This document shows positions 1-9,173 of a DNA stretch of 64,000 bases, piece after piece. The translations under genes and the position numbers were made by a program. Under the pieces are notes generated by a model. The model did not search any database. It had not been told where the DNA came from and saw only the letters and a program-made list of their open reading frames with translations. Origin of the DNA: Sphingobium quisquiliarum P25 (GTDB lineage: Bacteria > Pseudomonadota > Alphaproteobacteria > Sphingomonadales > Sphingomonadaceae); NCBI RefSeq assembly GCF_000445065.1, contig NZ_ATHO01000101.1, positions 1 through 64,000 on the forward strand, read 5' to 3'. The first letter of the stretch is position 1, and the number at the start of each line of letters is the position of its first letter.

Positions 1-333
<333 letters not shown>

Positions 334-520
334 GATGTCCGATCCAATCCCAGGAGGAATATTCCCGAGAATGAACCGCTCATTTCCAGGAGCCATTCCT
401 GCACAATTCTTACATGGTGTGTAAGGACATCGTGAGAAATGGCATATTTAACCGAGCACCCTGCGCCTAGAAGCCGCAGGACCCGGAGCCGCCGCCCACA
501 TGTCCCTTCATCAATCAACA

Positions 521-531
521 ATGTCAAAGAA
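521..531 (-). promoter_or_regulatory. boxA-like antitermination element in the rrn leader
   Basis: The minus strand reads TTCTTTGACAT, close to the boxA motif (core CTTT.ACA) bound by NusB/S10 in rRNA leaders. It lies about 190 nt upstream of the 16S 5' end and about 120 nt downstream of the predicted promoter, the usual place for rrn antitermination signals. The role is inferred from motif and position. Confidence 0.6.
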
Positions 532-654
532 CTCGACAACTTAAGAGGGACAGCCATTCTTCCTCGAAACCTGTTCCGAGGGAGATGCGTCCCGTCTATG
601 TTGGCGACCGTCCGTTTCAGCGCCGCGTTGGCGTCGTTCCGTCCGGTGAGGCGG

Positions 655-683
655 CATATATGGAGGGCTTCCCGAACCGTCAA
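655..683 (-). promoter_or_regulatory. rRNA operon promoter (-35 TTGACG, 17 bp, -10 TATATG)
   Basis: On the minus strand TTGACG (678-683) is followed after exactly 17 bp by TATATG (655-660), a good sigma-70-type promoter. Transcription would start near 648 and give a leader of about 315 nt before 16S. An A/T-rich stretch just upstream (about 684-720) could act as an UP element. The 558 bp between 16S and the CBS gene (334-891) contains this promoter, the boxA-like site and one hairpin. I see no credible protein gene there. Confidence 0.7.
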
Positions 684-800
684 ACACTTTTTGCACTTTT
701 GTTTCAGAAATTTTTGGGGGTTAGGCTGTGGAGGCGTGGGACCGGCTGATGGCGCCGAAGACATTGCTCCCCAGCCGACGCGAAAATGCAGAAGGCCCTC

Positions 801-835
801 GCACCGCCTCACACTGCCGTTCTGCAAGGCGGTGC
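801..835. terminator. 9-bp perfect hairpin downstream of the CBS-domain gene
   Basis: GCACCGCCT (801-809) pairs perfectly with AGGCGGTGC (827-835) around a 17-nt loop. It lies 57-91 bp past the stop codon of the minus-strand CBS gene and upstream of the rrn promoter, so it could insulate the two units. No U-tract follows on either strand, so an intrinsic terminator is only a possibility. Confidence 0.35.
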
Positions 836-891
836 GGCTGCTGGTTTCCTATCCGCTTTACCTGACGGCCTAGCTGCCGACGCGCTGGCGA

Positions 892-1320
892 TCAGGCCGA
901 CTGGATATAGTTGCGCAGTGCGGCAGCTTCCGATTCGATGCTGTCTATGCGGAACTTGACCAGATCGCCGATGGACACCAGTCCGGCCAGATTGCCTTCC
1001 ACGACGACCGGCAGATGCCGTATCCGCCGCTTCGTCATCAGCGACAGGCAGTGGATGACCGGAGTCTTCTCATCGATCGTGATCGCGGGCGCGGTCATAA
1101 CGTCGCCCACCCGGCGGTCCAGCGCCGCCGCCCCATCCCGCGCGACATGGTGAAGGAGGTCGCGTTCGGAGAAAACCCCGACGACCTGGCCATCATCCAC
1201 CACCGGCACGCAGCCGATCCGCTTTTCCGACAGCAGCCGCACGGCCGAAAGCACGCTTTCATCAGAGCTGACCTGGATGACCTCGCGTCCCTTGCCTTGC
1301 AGAATCGCGCTGATCGTCAT
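892..1320 (-). CDS. CBS-domain protein (two CBS motifs)
   Basis: A 142-residue protein made almost wholly of a tandem CBS pair. The first motif (about residues 15-60) contains the stretch GCVPVVDDGQVVGVFSERDL, and the second (about 78-128) contains RHLPVVVEGNLAGLVSIGD. CBS pairs bind adenine nucleotides or similar ligands and sense energy state. Stand-alone proteins like this are common in alphaproteobacteria and their partners are mostly unknown. I chose the ATG at 1318-1320 because a strong GAGGAGG ribosome site lies just upstream; an in-frame ATG six codons earlier has no such site. Specific ligand and target cannot be read from the sequence. Confidence 0.9.
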   Translation of the reverse strand: MTISAILQGKGREVIQVSSDESVLSAVRLLSEKRIGCVPVVDDGQVVGVFSERDLLHHVARDGAAALDRRVGDVMTAPAITIDEKTPVIHCLSLMTKRRIRHLPVVVEGNLAGLVSIGDLVKFRIDSIESEAAALRNYIQSA

Positions 1321-1395
1321 GGTCCACCTCCTCATCACCCGGACATTGTGCGCCCGTCACTTGATGATCCCACTTTCACTCCCCAAAGAAAAGGG

Positions 1396-1695
1396 ATGAG
1401 AGACAAACAGGGGTTGGATGACCCGCAAATCGCGGCGGCCGCATGGGGCCGGTTCCGCCGGATCATGCTGTGGATGGCGCTGGGCGGAGCGGCCTGCGTC
1501 GGCCTGGCACTGATCGCGCTGCGCTTGTGGGCAGGGCCGATGCCGCTGCACATGATCCTGGCGACGATCATCGGCGTATGGTTGACTTTCATGCTGGGTA
1601 CCGGATTGATGGCGCTGGTCTTCCTGTCCAGCGGAAGCGGGCATGACCAGCAGGTCATCGACCCGATGAAAGACGAGGTGTCCATTGACGACTGA
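1396..1695 (+). CDS. Small two-helix membrane protein, unknown function
   Basis: A 99-residue protein with a short polar N-terminus, two hydrophobic segments (about residues 24-46, rich in Ala/Leu, and about 53-77) and an acidic tail. It is probably an inner-membrane protein with both ends in the cytoplasm. The ATG at 1396 follows an A/G-rich stretch (AAAGAAAAGGG) but no textbook ribosome site. The stop overlaps the next gene's start by 11 bp, so it is probably translationally coupled to the thioesterase. I do not recognise the family with certainty; similar small membrane proteins sit next to YciA-type thioesterases in sphingomonads. Confidence 0.75.
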   Translation: MRDKQGLDDPQIAAAAWGRFRRIMLWMALGGAACVGLALIALRLWAGPMPLHMILATIIGVWLTFMLGTGLMALVFLSSGSGHDQQVIDPMKDEVSIDD

Positions 1696-2065
1696 CGACA
1701 GGGGCGAGGTGGTTCTGCGCGTTGTGCCGCACCTCAGCCAGATCAACACCAACGGCCATATCTTCGGCGGATGGATATTGAGCCAGATGGACATAGCAGG
1801 CGGCATCGTCGCCGGACGCATCGCACAAGGGGCGGTGGCCACGGTCGCGATCGAAAGCATGAAGTTCATTTCGCCCATGCTGGTGGGCGATATCGTGTCA
1901 GTCTATGCGCGGGAGGAAAGGCGGGGGCGCAGCTCGGTCGGGGTGCGGGTCGACGTCGTTGCGACGAGGGGCCGCGAGCAGCAGCAGATCGACCTCACCA
2001 GCGGCCTGTTCACCTTCGTCGCGCTGGACGAAAATCACCGGCCCCGGGAGTTGCCAGCCAGTTGA
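1685..2065 (+). CDS. Acyl-CoA thioesterase, YciA-type hotdog fold
   Basis: A 126-residue single hotdog domain. The N-terminal motif NTNGHIFGGWILSQMD is the hallmark of the YciA/acyl-CoA hydrolase family: the Asn/His-Gly-Gly segment precedes the hotdog helix and the Asp after Met is the catalytic carboxylate. These enzymes hydrolyse cytoplasmic acyl-CoA thioesters. The start is TTG at 1685, with GAGGTG five bases upstream, inside the end of the preceding gene. A second possible role in membrane-lipid turnover is suggested only by the membrane-protein neighbour. Family call is firm, substrate range is not known. Confidence 0.9.
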   Translation: MTTDDRGEVVLRVVPHLSQINTNGHIFGGWILSQMDIAGGIVAGRIAQGAVATVAIESMKFISPMLVGDIVSVYAREERRGRSSVGVRVDVVATRGREQQQIDLTSGLFTFVALDENHRPRELPAS

Positions 2066-2138
2066 CGCTGTAGCGGTCGGTAAAGAAAGGCTGTGCGATC
2101 CTGATTCACGAGCCGCAACAAGCGCGTTCATACGCAAG

Positions 2139-2165
2139 AAGGACGACGCACGATGCGCCGTCCTT
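2139..2165. terminator. Hairpin between convergent thioesterase and DUF4167 genes
   Basis: AAGGACG-A-CGCA pairs with TGCG-C-CGTCCTT around a CGA loop, a strong stem with one mismatch. It sits between two convergent genes and could stop transcription from both sides. The plus side is followed by CCTGATTTC rather than a run of T, so strength is uncertain. Confidence 0.45.
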
Positions 2166-2195
2166 CCTGATTTCTTCCGCTAAAATAGGCCGCGA

Positions 2196-2954
2196 TCACT
2201 CAGCCGCTTCCGCAGCGGGGCGTGCCCGGCGGGTGCGCTTGCGCGGCGCTTCCTCGACGGGCTCCGCATCATTGTCGGCGCGGGCAATGGAGGGAGGCAG
2301 CACGGCAACGTCCAGACCCGCATCATCAGTGGCTTGCGCCGCTTCGGTCTTGCGCGGACGGCCACGGCGGGGACGAGGTGCTTCGGCCTCCGGCTGGGGC
2401 GCAAGCACGCTTTCCGCCACAGGAGCTTCGGCAACGGGAGCGTCCTGCTCCGGCTGGTCGGCGGCTTCGGCATAGACCGGCCGTTCCCGGCGGCCGCGAT
2501 CGCGGCGGTTGTTCCGGTCGCCACGGTCTTCCCGCTGCTCGCGGGGCTGGTCACGGCGGCGATCGCCTTCGAAGGAGCGCTCGGACTGCGGCTGTTCGGC
2601 ACGGCCTTCCTCGCCCGAAAAGTCGGACGTGTCGAAATCGTCGCCCTCATAATCGAAATTATCGTCCGGGCGGCGGAAGCGTTGCTGCTGCTCTTCCTGC
2701 CGGGCGCGGTTGTCGGCCAGCACGCGGAAATAATGATCCGCAAATTGCAGATAATATTCCGCGTTCACACGGTCCCCGGCCATCTGCGCGTCGCGGGCCA
2801 TGTTCTTGTATTTTTCAAGAAGCTGGGCCGCATTGCCACGCGCGCGGCTGTCGATCCGGTTGCCATTGTCCCCGCCGCCCCGGTTGCCGCCATTGGGACG
2901 GCCATTATTGTTCCGGCCGCGATTACGGCGACCGGCCTGCCTGTTGTTGATCAA
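2196..2954 (-). CDS. DUF4167-domain protein
   Basis: A 252-residue, low-complexity protein. The first ~90 residues form the DUF4167 domain: an Arg/Asn/Gly-rich start (RRNRGRNNNGRPNGG) followed by the helical stretch LLEKYKNMARDAQMAGD and EYYLQFADHYFRVL. The rest is disordered, with Arg/Asp/Glu-rich and Ala/Pro-rich stretches and a basic end (RKRTRRARP). This family is found in alphaproteobacteria, often just downstream of prmC as here, and its RGG-like composition suggests RNA or nucleic-acid binding (inference). Start is TTG at 2952-2954, with AAGGA nine bases upstream. It lies in the same direction as hisS-prfA-prmC but is separated from prmC by about 310 bp. Confidence 0.85.
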   Translation of the reverse strand: MINNRQAGRRNRGRNNNGRPNGGNRGGGDNGNRIDSRARGNAAQLLEKYKNMARDAQMAGDRVNAEYYLQFADHYFRVLADNRARQEEQQQRFRRPDDNFDYEGDDFDTSDFSGEEGRAEQPQSERSFEGDRRRDQPREQREDRGDRNNRRDRGRRERPVYAEAADQPEQDAPVAEAPVAESVLAPQPEAEAPRPRRGRPRKTEAAQATDDAGLDVAVLPPSIARADNDAEPVEEAPRKRTRRARPAAEAAE

Positions 2955-3023
2955 GAGCTGGTCCTTGCGTTCACTTTGCCATCATTCACTGAAAACACTG
3001 TTCAGTCGCCATCCTAAAGCACC

Positions 3024-3190
3024 GCCTGTTCATCAGGCCGGTAGGGCTCCGCCGGACAGGGGCCGCAAGCCAGCCCTTGCCCTCATGCTGCCAGTGGCGC
3101 CTGCGCAGCAGCGCCATCGTGACGTTGAAGGAGCGGGTAAACGGCCTCTTCTAGTCGCGGCCCCACAGGGCAGATCCTCAGGATAGTGCC
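3024..3190 (-). other. Hairpin-rich intergenic leader, possible structured RNA
   Basis: The 312 bp between prmC and the DUF4167 gene (2955-3266) has no convincing reading frame but several strong pairings: a compound hairpin at 3169-3190 (GGCA/TGCC and ATCC/GGAT), a long-range 8-bp pairing of 3059-3066 with 3157-3164 (GGGGCCGC/GCGGCCCC), an inner 6-bp stem 3095-3100/3111-3116 around a self-complementary CTGCGCAG, and a small hairpin at 3024-3038. It may be a 5' leader of the DUF4167 gene or a separate small RNA. It does not match the 6S, SRP, RNase P or tmRNA cores I know. Confidence 0.4.
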
Positions 3191-3266
3191 GTCCCTGCAC
3201 TTCATGTAGTGGCTCCGTGGCAATAAACCAAGCGATTTTAACTTGGACCGGCCGCAATTTCCTTCC

Positions 3267-4097
3267 TCAGTCCGCAAGGCGTCCGCGCTTCGCGATCAGG
3301 CAGCGCGCATGGCCCGCCAGATCGTGCTGTGCACGCACCTCAAGCCCTTGATCGCACAGCAATTTGGTAACGCTCTCGCGCTGATCATGGCCGATCTCGA
3401 TCGCCGCCATGCCGCCATCTGCCAGCAGGCGCGGCAGCATGGGCGCGATCCGGCGATAATCGTCCAGCCCTTCCGGCCCGGCGAACAGGGCCCCTTCCGG
3501 CTCGCGCAGGACGTCGCCGGTCAAATCTGCGTCCCGCGCGATATAGGGCGGATTGATCAGGATCAGGTCGAACCTGCCCTCCAACCCTTCCGCCCAATCG
3601 CCCAGGCGGAAATCGGCCCGCCCGGCCACGCCCAGCCGTTCGGCATTGCCCCGCGCCACCGCCAGTGCGGCGGGCGAAATGTCGATGCCCAGCCCCCGCG
3701 CCTGCGGCCATTGATCAAGCGCCGCCAGCAGCAAGGCGCCCGACCCTGTGCCCAGATCGAGGATGCTGCGGGGCGAATGCGGGCCGAAATGATCGATGGC
3801 GGCTTCGATCAACGTCTCGCTGTCGGGCCGTGGAATGAGGACATCGGGCGTCACATGCAGGCTGATCGTCCAGAAATCGCGCGTGCCAATAATATAGGCC
3901 ACCGGCTCCCCGCCCAGCCGCCGTTCCATCAGCCCGGCAAAAGCGGCAGGCACGGTCAGTTCCTGCTGACGAAGCAGCATTTCGCCGCGATTGATCCCCA
4001 ATGCATGGGCAAGCAGCAATTCGGCGTCCAGCCGGGCCGTGCCGCTGACCGGTTGCAGGATAAGCGCCCCATCCCGCAGCGCCTGCGCGATGCTCAC
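3267..4097 (-). CDS. prmC: Peptide chain release factor N5-glutamine methyltransferase
   Basis: PrmC (HemK) methylates the glutamine of the GGQ motif in release factors, raising their activity. This 276-residue protein has the helical N-terminal substrate-binding domain, then the SAM-binding motif DLGTGSG (114-120) and the diagnostic NPPY (182-185), which contacts the target glutamine. The upstream gene prfA encodes its substrate and overlaps it by four bases: the prfA stop and the prmC GTG start share GTGA. Length is normal for the family. It is the last gene of the hisS-prfA-prmC run. Confidence 0.97.
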   Translation of the reverse strand: MSIAQALRDGALILQPVSGTARLDAELLLAHALGINRGEMLLRQQELTVPAAFAGLMERRLGGEPVAYIIGTRDFWTISLHVTPDVLIPRPDSETLIEAAIDHFGPHSPRSILDLGTGSGALLLAALDQWPQARGLGIDISPAALAVARGNAERLGVAGRADFRLGDWAEGLEGRFDLILINPPYIARDADLTGDVLREPEGALFAGPEGLDDYRRIAPMLPRLLADGGMAAIEIGHDQRESVTKLLCDQGLEVRAQHDLAGHARCLIAKRGRLAD

Positions 4098-5185
4098 CCC
4101 GCACTGTCCAGTTGCGCCAGCCGCGCCGCTTCATCCTCGGCCACCAGCGCGTCGATCACCTCGGCCAGGCCGGGGCCTTCCAAAATCTCCGGCAGGCGGT
4201 GCAGGGTCAGGTTGATGCGGTGATCAGTGACGCGGCCTTGGGGGAAGTTATAGGTGCGGATGCGTTCCGAACGGTCGCCGGAGCCCACCATCGCCTTGCG
4301 CGCGCCTGCCTGCTCGCTCTGCGCACGGTCGCGCTCGGCTTCGTAAAGGCGCGCGCGCAACACCTGCATCGCCTTGGCCTTGTTCTTGTGCTGCGACCGT
4401 TCATCCTGCTGGGTGACGACGATGCCGCTGGGCAAATGGGTGATGCGCACGGCGCTGTCAGTCGTGTTGACATGCTGCCCTCCCGCCCCCGAAGCGCGAT
4501 AGATGTCGATCTTGAGGTCGCCGTCGGCGATCTGCACATCGACTTCCTCCGGTTCCGGCAGCACCGCGACCGTGGCGGCGGAGGTGTGGATTCGCCCGCC
4601 GCTTTCGGTGACGGGCACGCGCTGGACCCGGTGGACGCCGCTTTCGAACTTGAGTTTGGCGAAGACGCCGGTGCCAGTGACGCTGGCGACGACTTCCTTG
4701 AACCCGCCGACTTCGGCTGCGTTGGCGGAGATCATCTCCATCTTCCAACCCTGCGCATCGGCATAGCGCTGGTACATGCGGAACAGGTCGCCAGCGAACA
4801 GCGCGGCTTCATCGCCGCCCGTCCCGGCGCGAATTTCCAGCATCGCCGGGCGGGCGTCGGCGGCGTCGCGGGGCAGCAATTGCAGCGCCAGCGCGCGTTC
4901 GGCCTCGGGAAGCTGCTGCTTGATCAGCTGCATCTCCTCCTGCGCCATTTCCCGCATCAGCGGGTCCGCCTCCGCATCGTCGCCGCCCGCCATATATTCG
5001 AGCGCCTTCAATTCCTGCCGCAGCCTGCGCACTTCATGCGCGGCCTTGGCCACCGGCTCGATCTCGGCATATTCCTTCGACAACCGCACAAACTCTTCGG
5101 GCGGCAGGTCGGCGCGCGTCATCGACGCCTGCACCTCGTCCCGGCGCGCCTCGATCTGCGCGATGCGTTCGGCGGAGATATGCAT
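4094..5185 (-). CDS. prfA: Peptide chain release factor 1
   Basis: RF1 reads UAA and UAG stop codons and triggers release of the peptide. The 363-residue protein has the catalytic loop [18 protein letters not shown] segment with GGQ at 235-237. It carries a Pro-Val-Thr tripeptide at 191-193, in the position of the RF1 PxT stop-codon discriminator, followed by [22 protein letters not shown] sequence; this separates it from RF2. The N-terminal coiled-coil domain (1-100) is complete. Its ATG overlaps the hisS stop by one base (TGATG), so the two are translationally coupled; prmC follows with a four-base overlap. Confidence 0.98.
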   Translation of the reverse strand: MHISAERIAQIEARRDEVQASMTRADLPPEEFVRLSKEYAEIEPVAKAAHEVRRLRQELKALEYMAGGDDAEADPLMREMAQEEMQLIKQQLPEAERALALQLLPRDAADARPAMLEIRAGTGGDEAALFAGDLFRMYQRYADAQGWKMEMISANAAEVGGFKEVVASVTGTGVFAKLKFESGVHRVQRVPVTESGGRIHTSAATVAVLPEPEEVDVQIADGDLKIDIYRASGAGGQHVNTTDSAVRITHLPSGIVVTQQDERSQHKNKAKAMQVLRARLYEAERDRAQSEQAGARKAMVGSGDRSERIRTYNFPQGRVTDHRINLTLHRLPEILEGPGLAEVIDALVAEDEAARLAQLDSAG

Positions 5186-6447
5186 CAGAGCGCCGTCAGC
5201 TTCTCGACCAGGGCAGCGAGAGGAACCGCCTGCTGCTCGCCCGATCGCAGGTCGCGCAGCGCTGCTTCACCGCGCGCCAGTTCATCGTCGCCAAGGATGA
5301 TCGCCCAGGCGGCGCCCGAAGCATTGGCGCGCTGCATCCGCTTCTTCATATTGCCGCGATACCCCATGTCGCACGCGACGCCGTTGCGGCGCAGATCGGC
5401 GATGATGCCGGTGGCCTTGGTTTCGGCCGCCTCGCCCATCGGGATGACCGCGACGCTGGGCCTGTCCTGCTGAGGCGCGTCGATCAGCATCGCCAGCCGT
5501 TCGATGCCCGCCGCCCATCCAACGGCGGGAGTGGCCGGTCCGCCCAGATTCTCGATCAGCCCGTCATAGCGGCCGCCGCCCAGCACTGTGCCCTGCGCGC
5601 CAAGGCGGTCCGTGATGAATTCGAACGCGGTATGGCGGTAATAGTCCAGTCCGCGCACCAGCCGGGAATTGCGTTCCCATGCGACGCCCGCCGCGTCCAG
5701 CCCCGCCGTCACCTTGTCGAAGAAGGCTTTTGCTTCATCGGTCAGATAGGCATCTATGTCCGGCGCGCTGTCGGCGACGGGCCGGTCGCGCGGGTCCTTG
5801 CTGTCCAGGATGCGCAGCGGATTGCGGTTCAGCCGGTCCAGGCTTTCCTCGGAAAGCTGGTCGCGATGCGCCTCGAAATGCGCGATCAGCGCCGCGCGCC
5901 AGGCTTCGCGGCTCTGCGCGTCGCCCAACGTGTTGAGATTGAGCGTCACGCCTTCGGACACGCCAAGTTCACGCAAAAGCTGGTCGGCGAAGACCAGCAA
6001 TTCGATATCGGCGCCTGGTTCGCCCGCGCCGATAATCTCCGCGTCAAGCTGATGGAACTGGCGGAAGCGGCCCTTTTGCGGGCGTTCATAACGGAACAGC
6101 GGACCGTTGGTCGCCACTTTCAGCGGCGCATATTGCTGCCAGCCTTCGGTCACATAGGCGCGGGCGATCCCGGCGGTGAATTCGGGACGCAAAGTGATGC
6201 TGTCGCCGCCGCGATCGTCGAACGTGTACATTTCCTTTGAAACCACGTCGGTGCTTTCGCCCAGGGAACGGGCGAACACGGCGGTCGCTTCGAAGACGGG
6301 CACTTCGACGCGTTGAAAGCCATAGAGCCTGCGCACCTTGTCGAACGCCGCCACGACATGCGCGAAACGTTCCTGGAACGCTTCCGCCGTGCCCCCCAGC
6401 ATGTCCTGCGTGCCGCGCACCGGGCGCGGGGTTTCGATTTTCGCCAT
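5185..6447 (-). CDS. hisS: Histidyl-tRNA synthetase
   Basis: Class II synthetase that charges tRNA-His in the cytoplasm. The 420-residue protein begins with the family N-terminus [10 protein letters not shown], contains motif 2 around [19 protein letters not shown], and the histidine-specific segments LVRGLDYY and GGGRYDGL; the C-terminal ~90 residues form the anticodon-binding domain. It heads a minus-strand operon with prfA and prmC. The promoter would lie in the 153-bp divergent space shared with the M61 peptidase gene. No T-box or similar leader is visible there. Confidence 0.98.
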   Translation of the reverse strand: MAKIETPRPVRGTQDMLGGTAEAFQERFAHVVAAFDKVRRLYGFQRVEVPVFEATAVFARSLGESTDVVSKEMYTFDDRGGDSITLRPEFTAGIARAYVTEGWQQYAPLKVATNGPLFRYERPQKGRFRQFHQLDAEIIGAGEPGADIELLVFADQLLRELGVSEGVTLNLNTLGDAQSREAWRAALIAHFEAHRDQLSEESLDRLNRNPLRILDSKDPRDRPVADSAPDIDAYLTDEAKAFFDKVTAGLDAAGVAWERNSRLVRGLDYYRHTAFEFITDRLGAQGTVLGGGRYDGLIENLGGPATPAVGWAAGIERLAMLIDAPQQDRPSVAVIPMGEAAETKATGIIADLRRNGVACDMGYRGNMKKRMQRANASGAAWAIILGDDELARGEAALRDLRSGEQQAVPLAALVEKLTAL

Positions 6448-6600
6448 GGGAATGCGCCTTTAGCGACAAAGAACGCCCAAGGAAACGCGCTTTTTTGTCA
6501 GATTATGTCGCAGCTCTTCTTGGGGGTGGACGCGGGCATTTTGGCTCGTCATGCTGATTTCATAAGGCATTCCAGCCTCATCTTTTTTTCGGAGTCAGCC

Positions 6601-8514
6601 ATGATCCGCAGCCTTGCTGCCGCCCTCCTGCTTTCCACTGCCGTCATCAGCCCGCTCGCCGCCCAGGATGCCATAAGGTCAAAACCCACGGCCCTGCCGG
6701 TCAGCGACGCCACCCCCGCCCCGCGCGACATTCCCTATCCCGGCGGCACCATCAGGCTGGAGATTGACGCCAGCGACACCACCCAGCGCATCTTCCGCGT
6801 GAAGGAACGTATTCCCGTCGCGTCCAGCGGCCCGATTACGCTGCTCCTGCCCGAATGGATACCGGGCAATCACGCACCGCGCGGGCAGATCGAAAAGATC
6901 AGCGGCCTCAGCTTCACCGCCGACGGCAAGCCGGTCGGCTGGAAACGCGATCCGCTCAACGTCTATGGCTTCATCATCGACGTGCCGCAGGGCGCGCGCG
7001 AAGTGGTCGCCTCCTTCCAGTTCCTGTCCGCGACCCAGCCTAACCAGGGCCGCGTGGTTGTGACGCCCAAGATGCTGAACATTCAGTGGGAGTCCATGTC
7101 GCTCTATCCGGCGGGCTATTATACGCGGCAGATCCCTGTCCAGGCGACCGTCACCTATCCCGAAGGATGGCAGGCGGCGACCGCGCTGCGCGGCAGGAAA
7201 AGCGGATCGACCGTCACCTACGACACGATCGACTATGAAGCGCTCCAGGATTCGCCGGTCTTTGCCGGACGCTATTTCAAGCCCTTCGACCTGGGCCATA
7301 ACGTCACGCTCAACATCGTCGCCGACGATGCGGACGAACTGGACGCGAAGCCGGAACAGATCGCCAGGCACAAGAAGCTGGTCGATGAAGCGGGCGCGCT
7401 GTTCGGCGCCTATCATTTCGATCATTATGACTTCCTGCTCGCCATCACCGACGAAATGGGCGGCATCGGCCTTGAACATCACCGCTCGTCGGAAAATCAG
7501 GTGGAGCCGGGCTATTTCAAGAAATGGGGCGAAGGCGACGCGCTGCTGGACCGAAACCTTCTGCCGCATGAGTTCACCCATAGCTGGGACGGCAAGTTCC
7601 GCCGCCCGGACCTGCTGTGGACCCCCGATTTCAACGTGCCGATGCAGGACAATCTGCTGTGGGTCTATGAAGGGCAGACGCAATTCTGGGGCTATGTGCT
7701 GGGCGCACGCTCGGGCCTCTTCACCAAGCAGGAGACTCTGGACGCCTATGCCCATATCGCGGCCAAGCTGGACACGGCGCGAGGCCGGGAATGGCGGCCT
7801 ATGGAGGACACCACGCATGACCCCATCATCTCCGCGCGGCGGCCCAAGGGCTGGTCGAGCTGGCAGCGGTCGGAGGACTATTATAATGAAGGGATGATGA
7901 TCTGGCTGGAGGCGGACGCCATCATCCGCCGCCAGACGCGCGGGGCGAAGGGGCTGGACGATTTCGCCAAAGCCTTCTTCGGCATCAATCCGGGCGACTG
8001 GGGTCAGGTCGTCTATAATCGCGACGACGTGATCAGGACGTTGAACGGCGTCGCGCCCTATGACTGGGCGGGCTTCTTCGCCAAATATGTCGACAGCACG
8101 ACGCGCGAAACGCCCAAGGGCGGCTTTGCGATGGGCGGCTACAAGCTGGTCTATAGCGACACGCCCAACGCCTTCACCAAGGCGGCGGAGGGCAAGAATG
8201 TCGACCAGAGCTTTGGCGTCGGCCTGATCGTCAAGGGTGACGGCGAGATTTCGAACGTCGTGTGGGACAGCGCCGCCTTCAAGGCCGGTCTGGTCATCGG
8301 GGCGAAGATCGTCGCGATCAATGGCGATGAATATTCGGGCGACGTCTTCAAGGCCGCGCTGAAAGCCGGAAAGCCGATGGAGATCATCGTCAAACAGGAT
8401 AAATACTACCGCACTTTGACGCTCGCTTATTCCGGCGGCCTGCGCTATCCGCGCCTCGAAAAATCAGGAGAGGGTGAAGGCAGCCTCGACCGGCTGCTCA
8501 AACCAAGGACATAA
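6601..8514 (+). CDS. Secreted M61-family (glycyl aminopeptidase type) peptidase with PDZ domain
   Basis: A 637-residue precursor starting with a clear signal peptide (cleavage likely after Ala21, ...SPLAAQD), so it works in the periplasm. The zinc site is HEFTH (323-327), preceded by an N-terminal beta-rich region and followed by the family stretch NLLWVYEGQTQFWGY, whose Glu would be the third ligand. A PDZ-like domain covers about residues 525-610 (GVGLIVKGDGEISNV onward). M61 enzymes cleave N-terminal Gly/Ala residues. The ATG at 6601 is chosen over upstream in-frame starts because it begins the signal peptide and has a GGAG ribosome site. Neighbours give no pathway hint. Confidence 0.92.
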   Translation: MIRSLAAALLLSTAVISPLAAQDAIRSKPTALPVSDATPAPRDIPYPGGTIRLEIDASDTTQRIFRVKERIPVASSGPITLLLPEWIPGNHAPRGQIEKISGLSFTADGKPVGWKRDPLNVYGFIIDVPQGAREVVASFQFLSATQPNQGRVVVTPKMLNIQWESMSLYPAGYYTRQIPVQATVTYPEGWQAATALRGRKSGSTVTYDTIDYEALQDSPVFAGRYFKPFDLGHNVTLNIVADDADELDAKPEQIARHKKLVDEAGALFGAYHFDHYDFLLAITDEMGGIGLEHHRSSENQVEPGYFKKWGEGDALLDRNLLPHEFTHSWDGKFRRPDLLWTPDFNVPMQDNLLWVYEGQTQFWGYVLGARSGLFTKQETLDAYAHIAAKLDTARGREWRPMEDTTHDPIISARRPKGWSSWQRSEDYYNEGMMIWLEADAIIRRQTRGAKGLDDFAKAFFGINPGDWGQVVYNRDDVIRTLNGVAPYDWAGFFAKYVDSTTRETPKGGFAMGGYKLVYSDTPNAFTKAAEGKNVDQSFGVGLIVKGDGEISNVVWDSAAFKAGLVIGAKIVAINGDEYSGDVFKAALKAGKPMEIIVKQDKYYRTLTLAYSGGLRYPRLEKSGEGEGSLDRLLKPRT

Positions 8515-8554
8515 TCACCCGCAACGCCAACGTGCATCAAAAGGCTTGAAGTCC

Positions 8555-9097
8555 ATGAATATCGAACTGATCCCGGTCGGCGACGATCCGCCCCACAGCC
8601 TGAACGTCATCATCGAAGTGCCGACCGGCGGCGAACCCGTGAAATATGAGTTCGATAAGGCGTCGGGCGCCTTGTTCGTGGACCGCATCCTCCACACGCC
8701 CATGCGCTATCCGGCCAATTACGGCTTCGTGCCGCACACCCTGTCGCCTGATGGCGATCCGCTCGATGCGCTGGTGATCGCCCGTTCGCCCTTCATTCCG
8801 GGTGCGGTCGTCGCCGCCCGGCCGATCGCGGTGCTGAATCTGGAGGATGAAGCGGGCGGCGATGAAAAGCTGGTCTGCGTGCCTGCCGATTCGGTCTTCC
8901 CTTATTATTCCAACGTCAGCGAGAAGGACGATCTGCCCGGCATCGTGATGGAGCAGATCGAGCATTTCTTCACCCATTACAAGGACCTGGAAAAGAAGAA
9001 GTGGGTGCGCGTCGGGACCTGGGGCGGCGCGGAAGACGCCCGCCGCATCACGCTGGAAGCGATTGAGCGCTATCAGGCGGCGAAGAAGGCGGCCTGA
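8555..9097 (+). CDS. ppa: Inorganic pyrophosphatase (family I)
   Basis: A soluble cytoplasmic enzyme that hydrolyses pyrophosphate and so drives biosynthetic reactions forward. At 180 residues it is the usual prokaryotic family I length. The signature DGDPLDALV gives the metal-binding aspartates D66, D68 and D71, and the upstream YPANYGFVPHTL is typical. The start at 8555 begins the conserved MNIELIPVGDDPPHSLNVIIE-like N-terminus; the in-frame upstream extension is not conserved-looking. A strong intrinsic terminator follows immediately, so it is probably the end of its transcript. Confidence 0.97.
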   Translation: MNIELIPVGDDPPHSLNVIIEVPTGGEPVKYEFDKASGALFVDRILHTPMRYPANYGFVPHTLSPDGDPLDALVIARSPFIPGAVVAARPIAVLNLEDEAGGDEKLVCVPADSVFPYYSNVSEKDDLPGIVMEQIEHFFTHYKDLEKKKWVRVGTWGGAEDARRITLEAIERYQAAKKAA

Positions 9098-9116
9098 TCC
9101 GCCTTTGGTGAGATAG

Positions 9117-9153
9117 AAGGCCGCGCAGGATATGTCCCGCGCGGCCTTTTTTT
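9117..9153 (+). terminator. Intrinsic terminator after ppa
   Basis: GGCCGCGC (9119-9126) pairs with GCGCGGCC (9139-9146), loop AGGATATGTCCC, followed by seven T residues. It is the clearest factor-independent terminator in the window and lies 20 bp past the ppa stop. Confidence 0.9.
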
Positions 9154-9173
9154 GTTCCCTCTCGTCCACCGCC

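Noticed and set aside
3083-3205. Small minus-strand reading frame of 40 residues inside the prmC-DUF4167 gap
   Set aside because: No clear ribosome site, odd composition, and it lies on the hairpin-forming stretch; GC3 pattern is not convincing.
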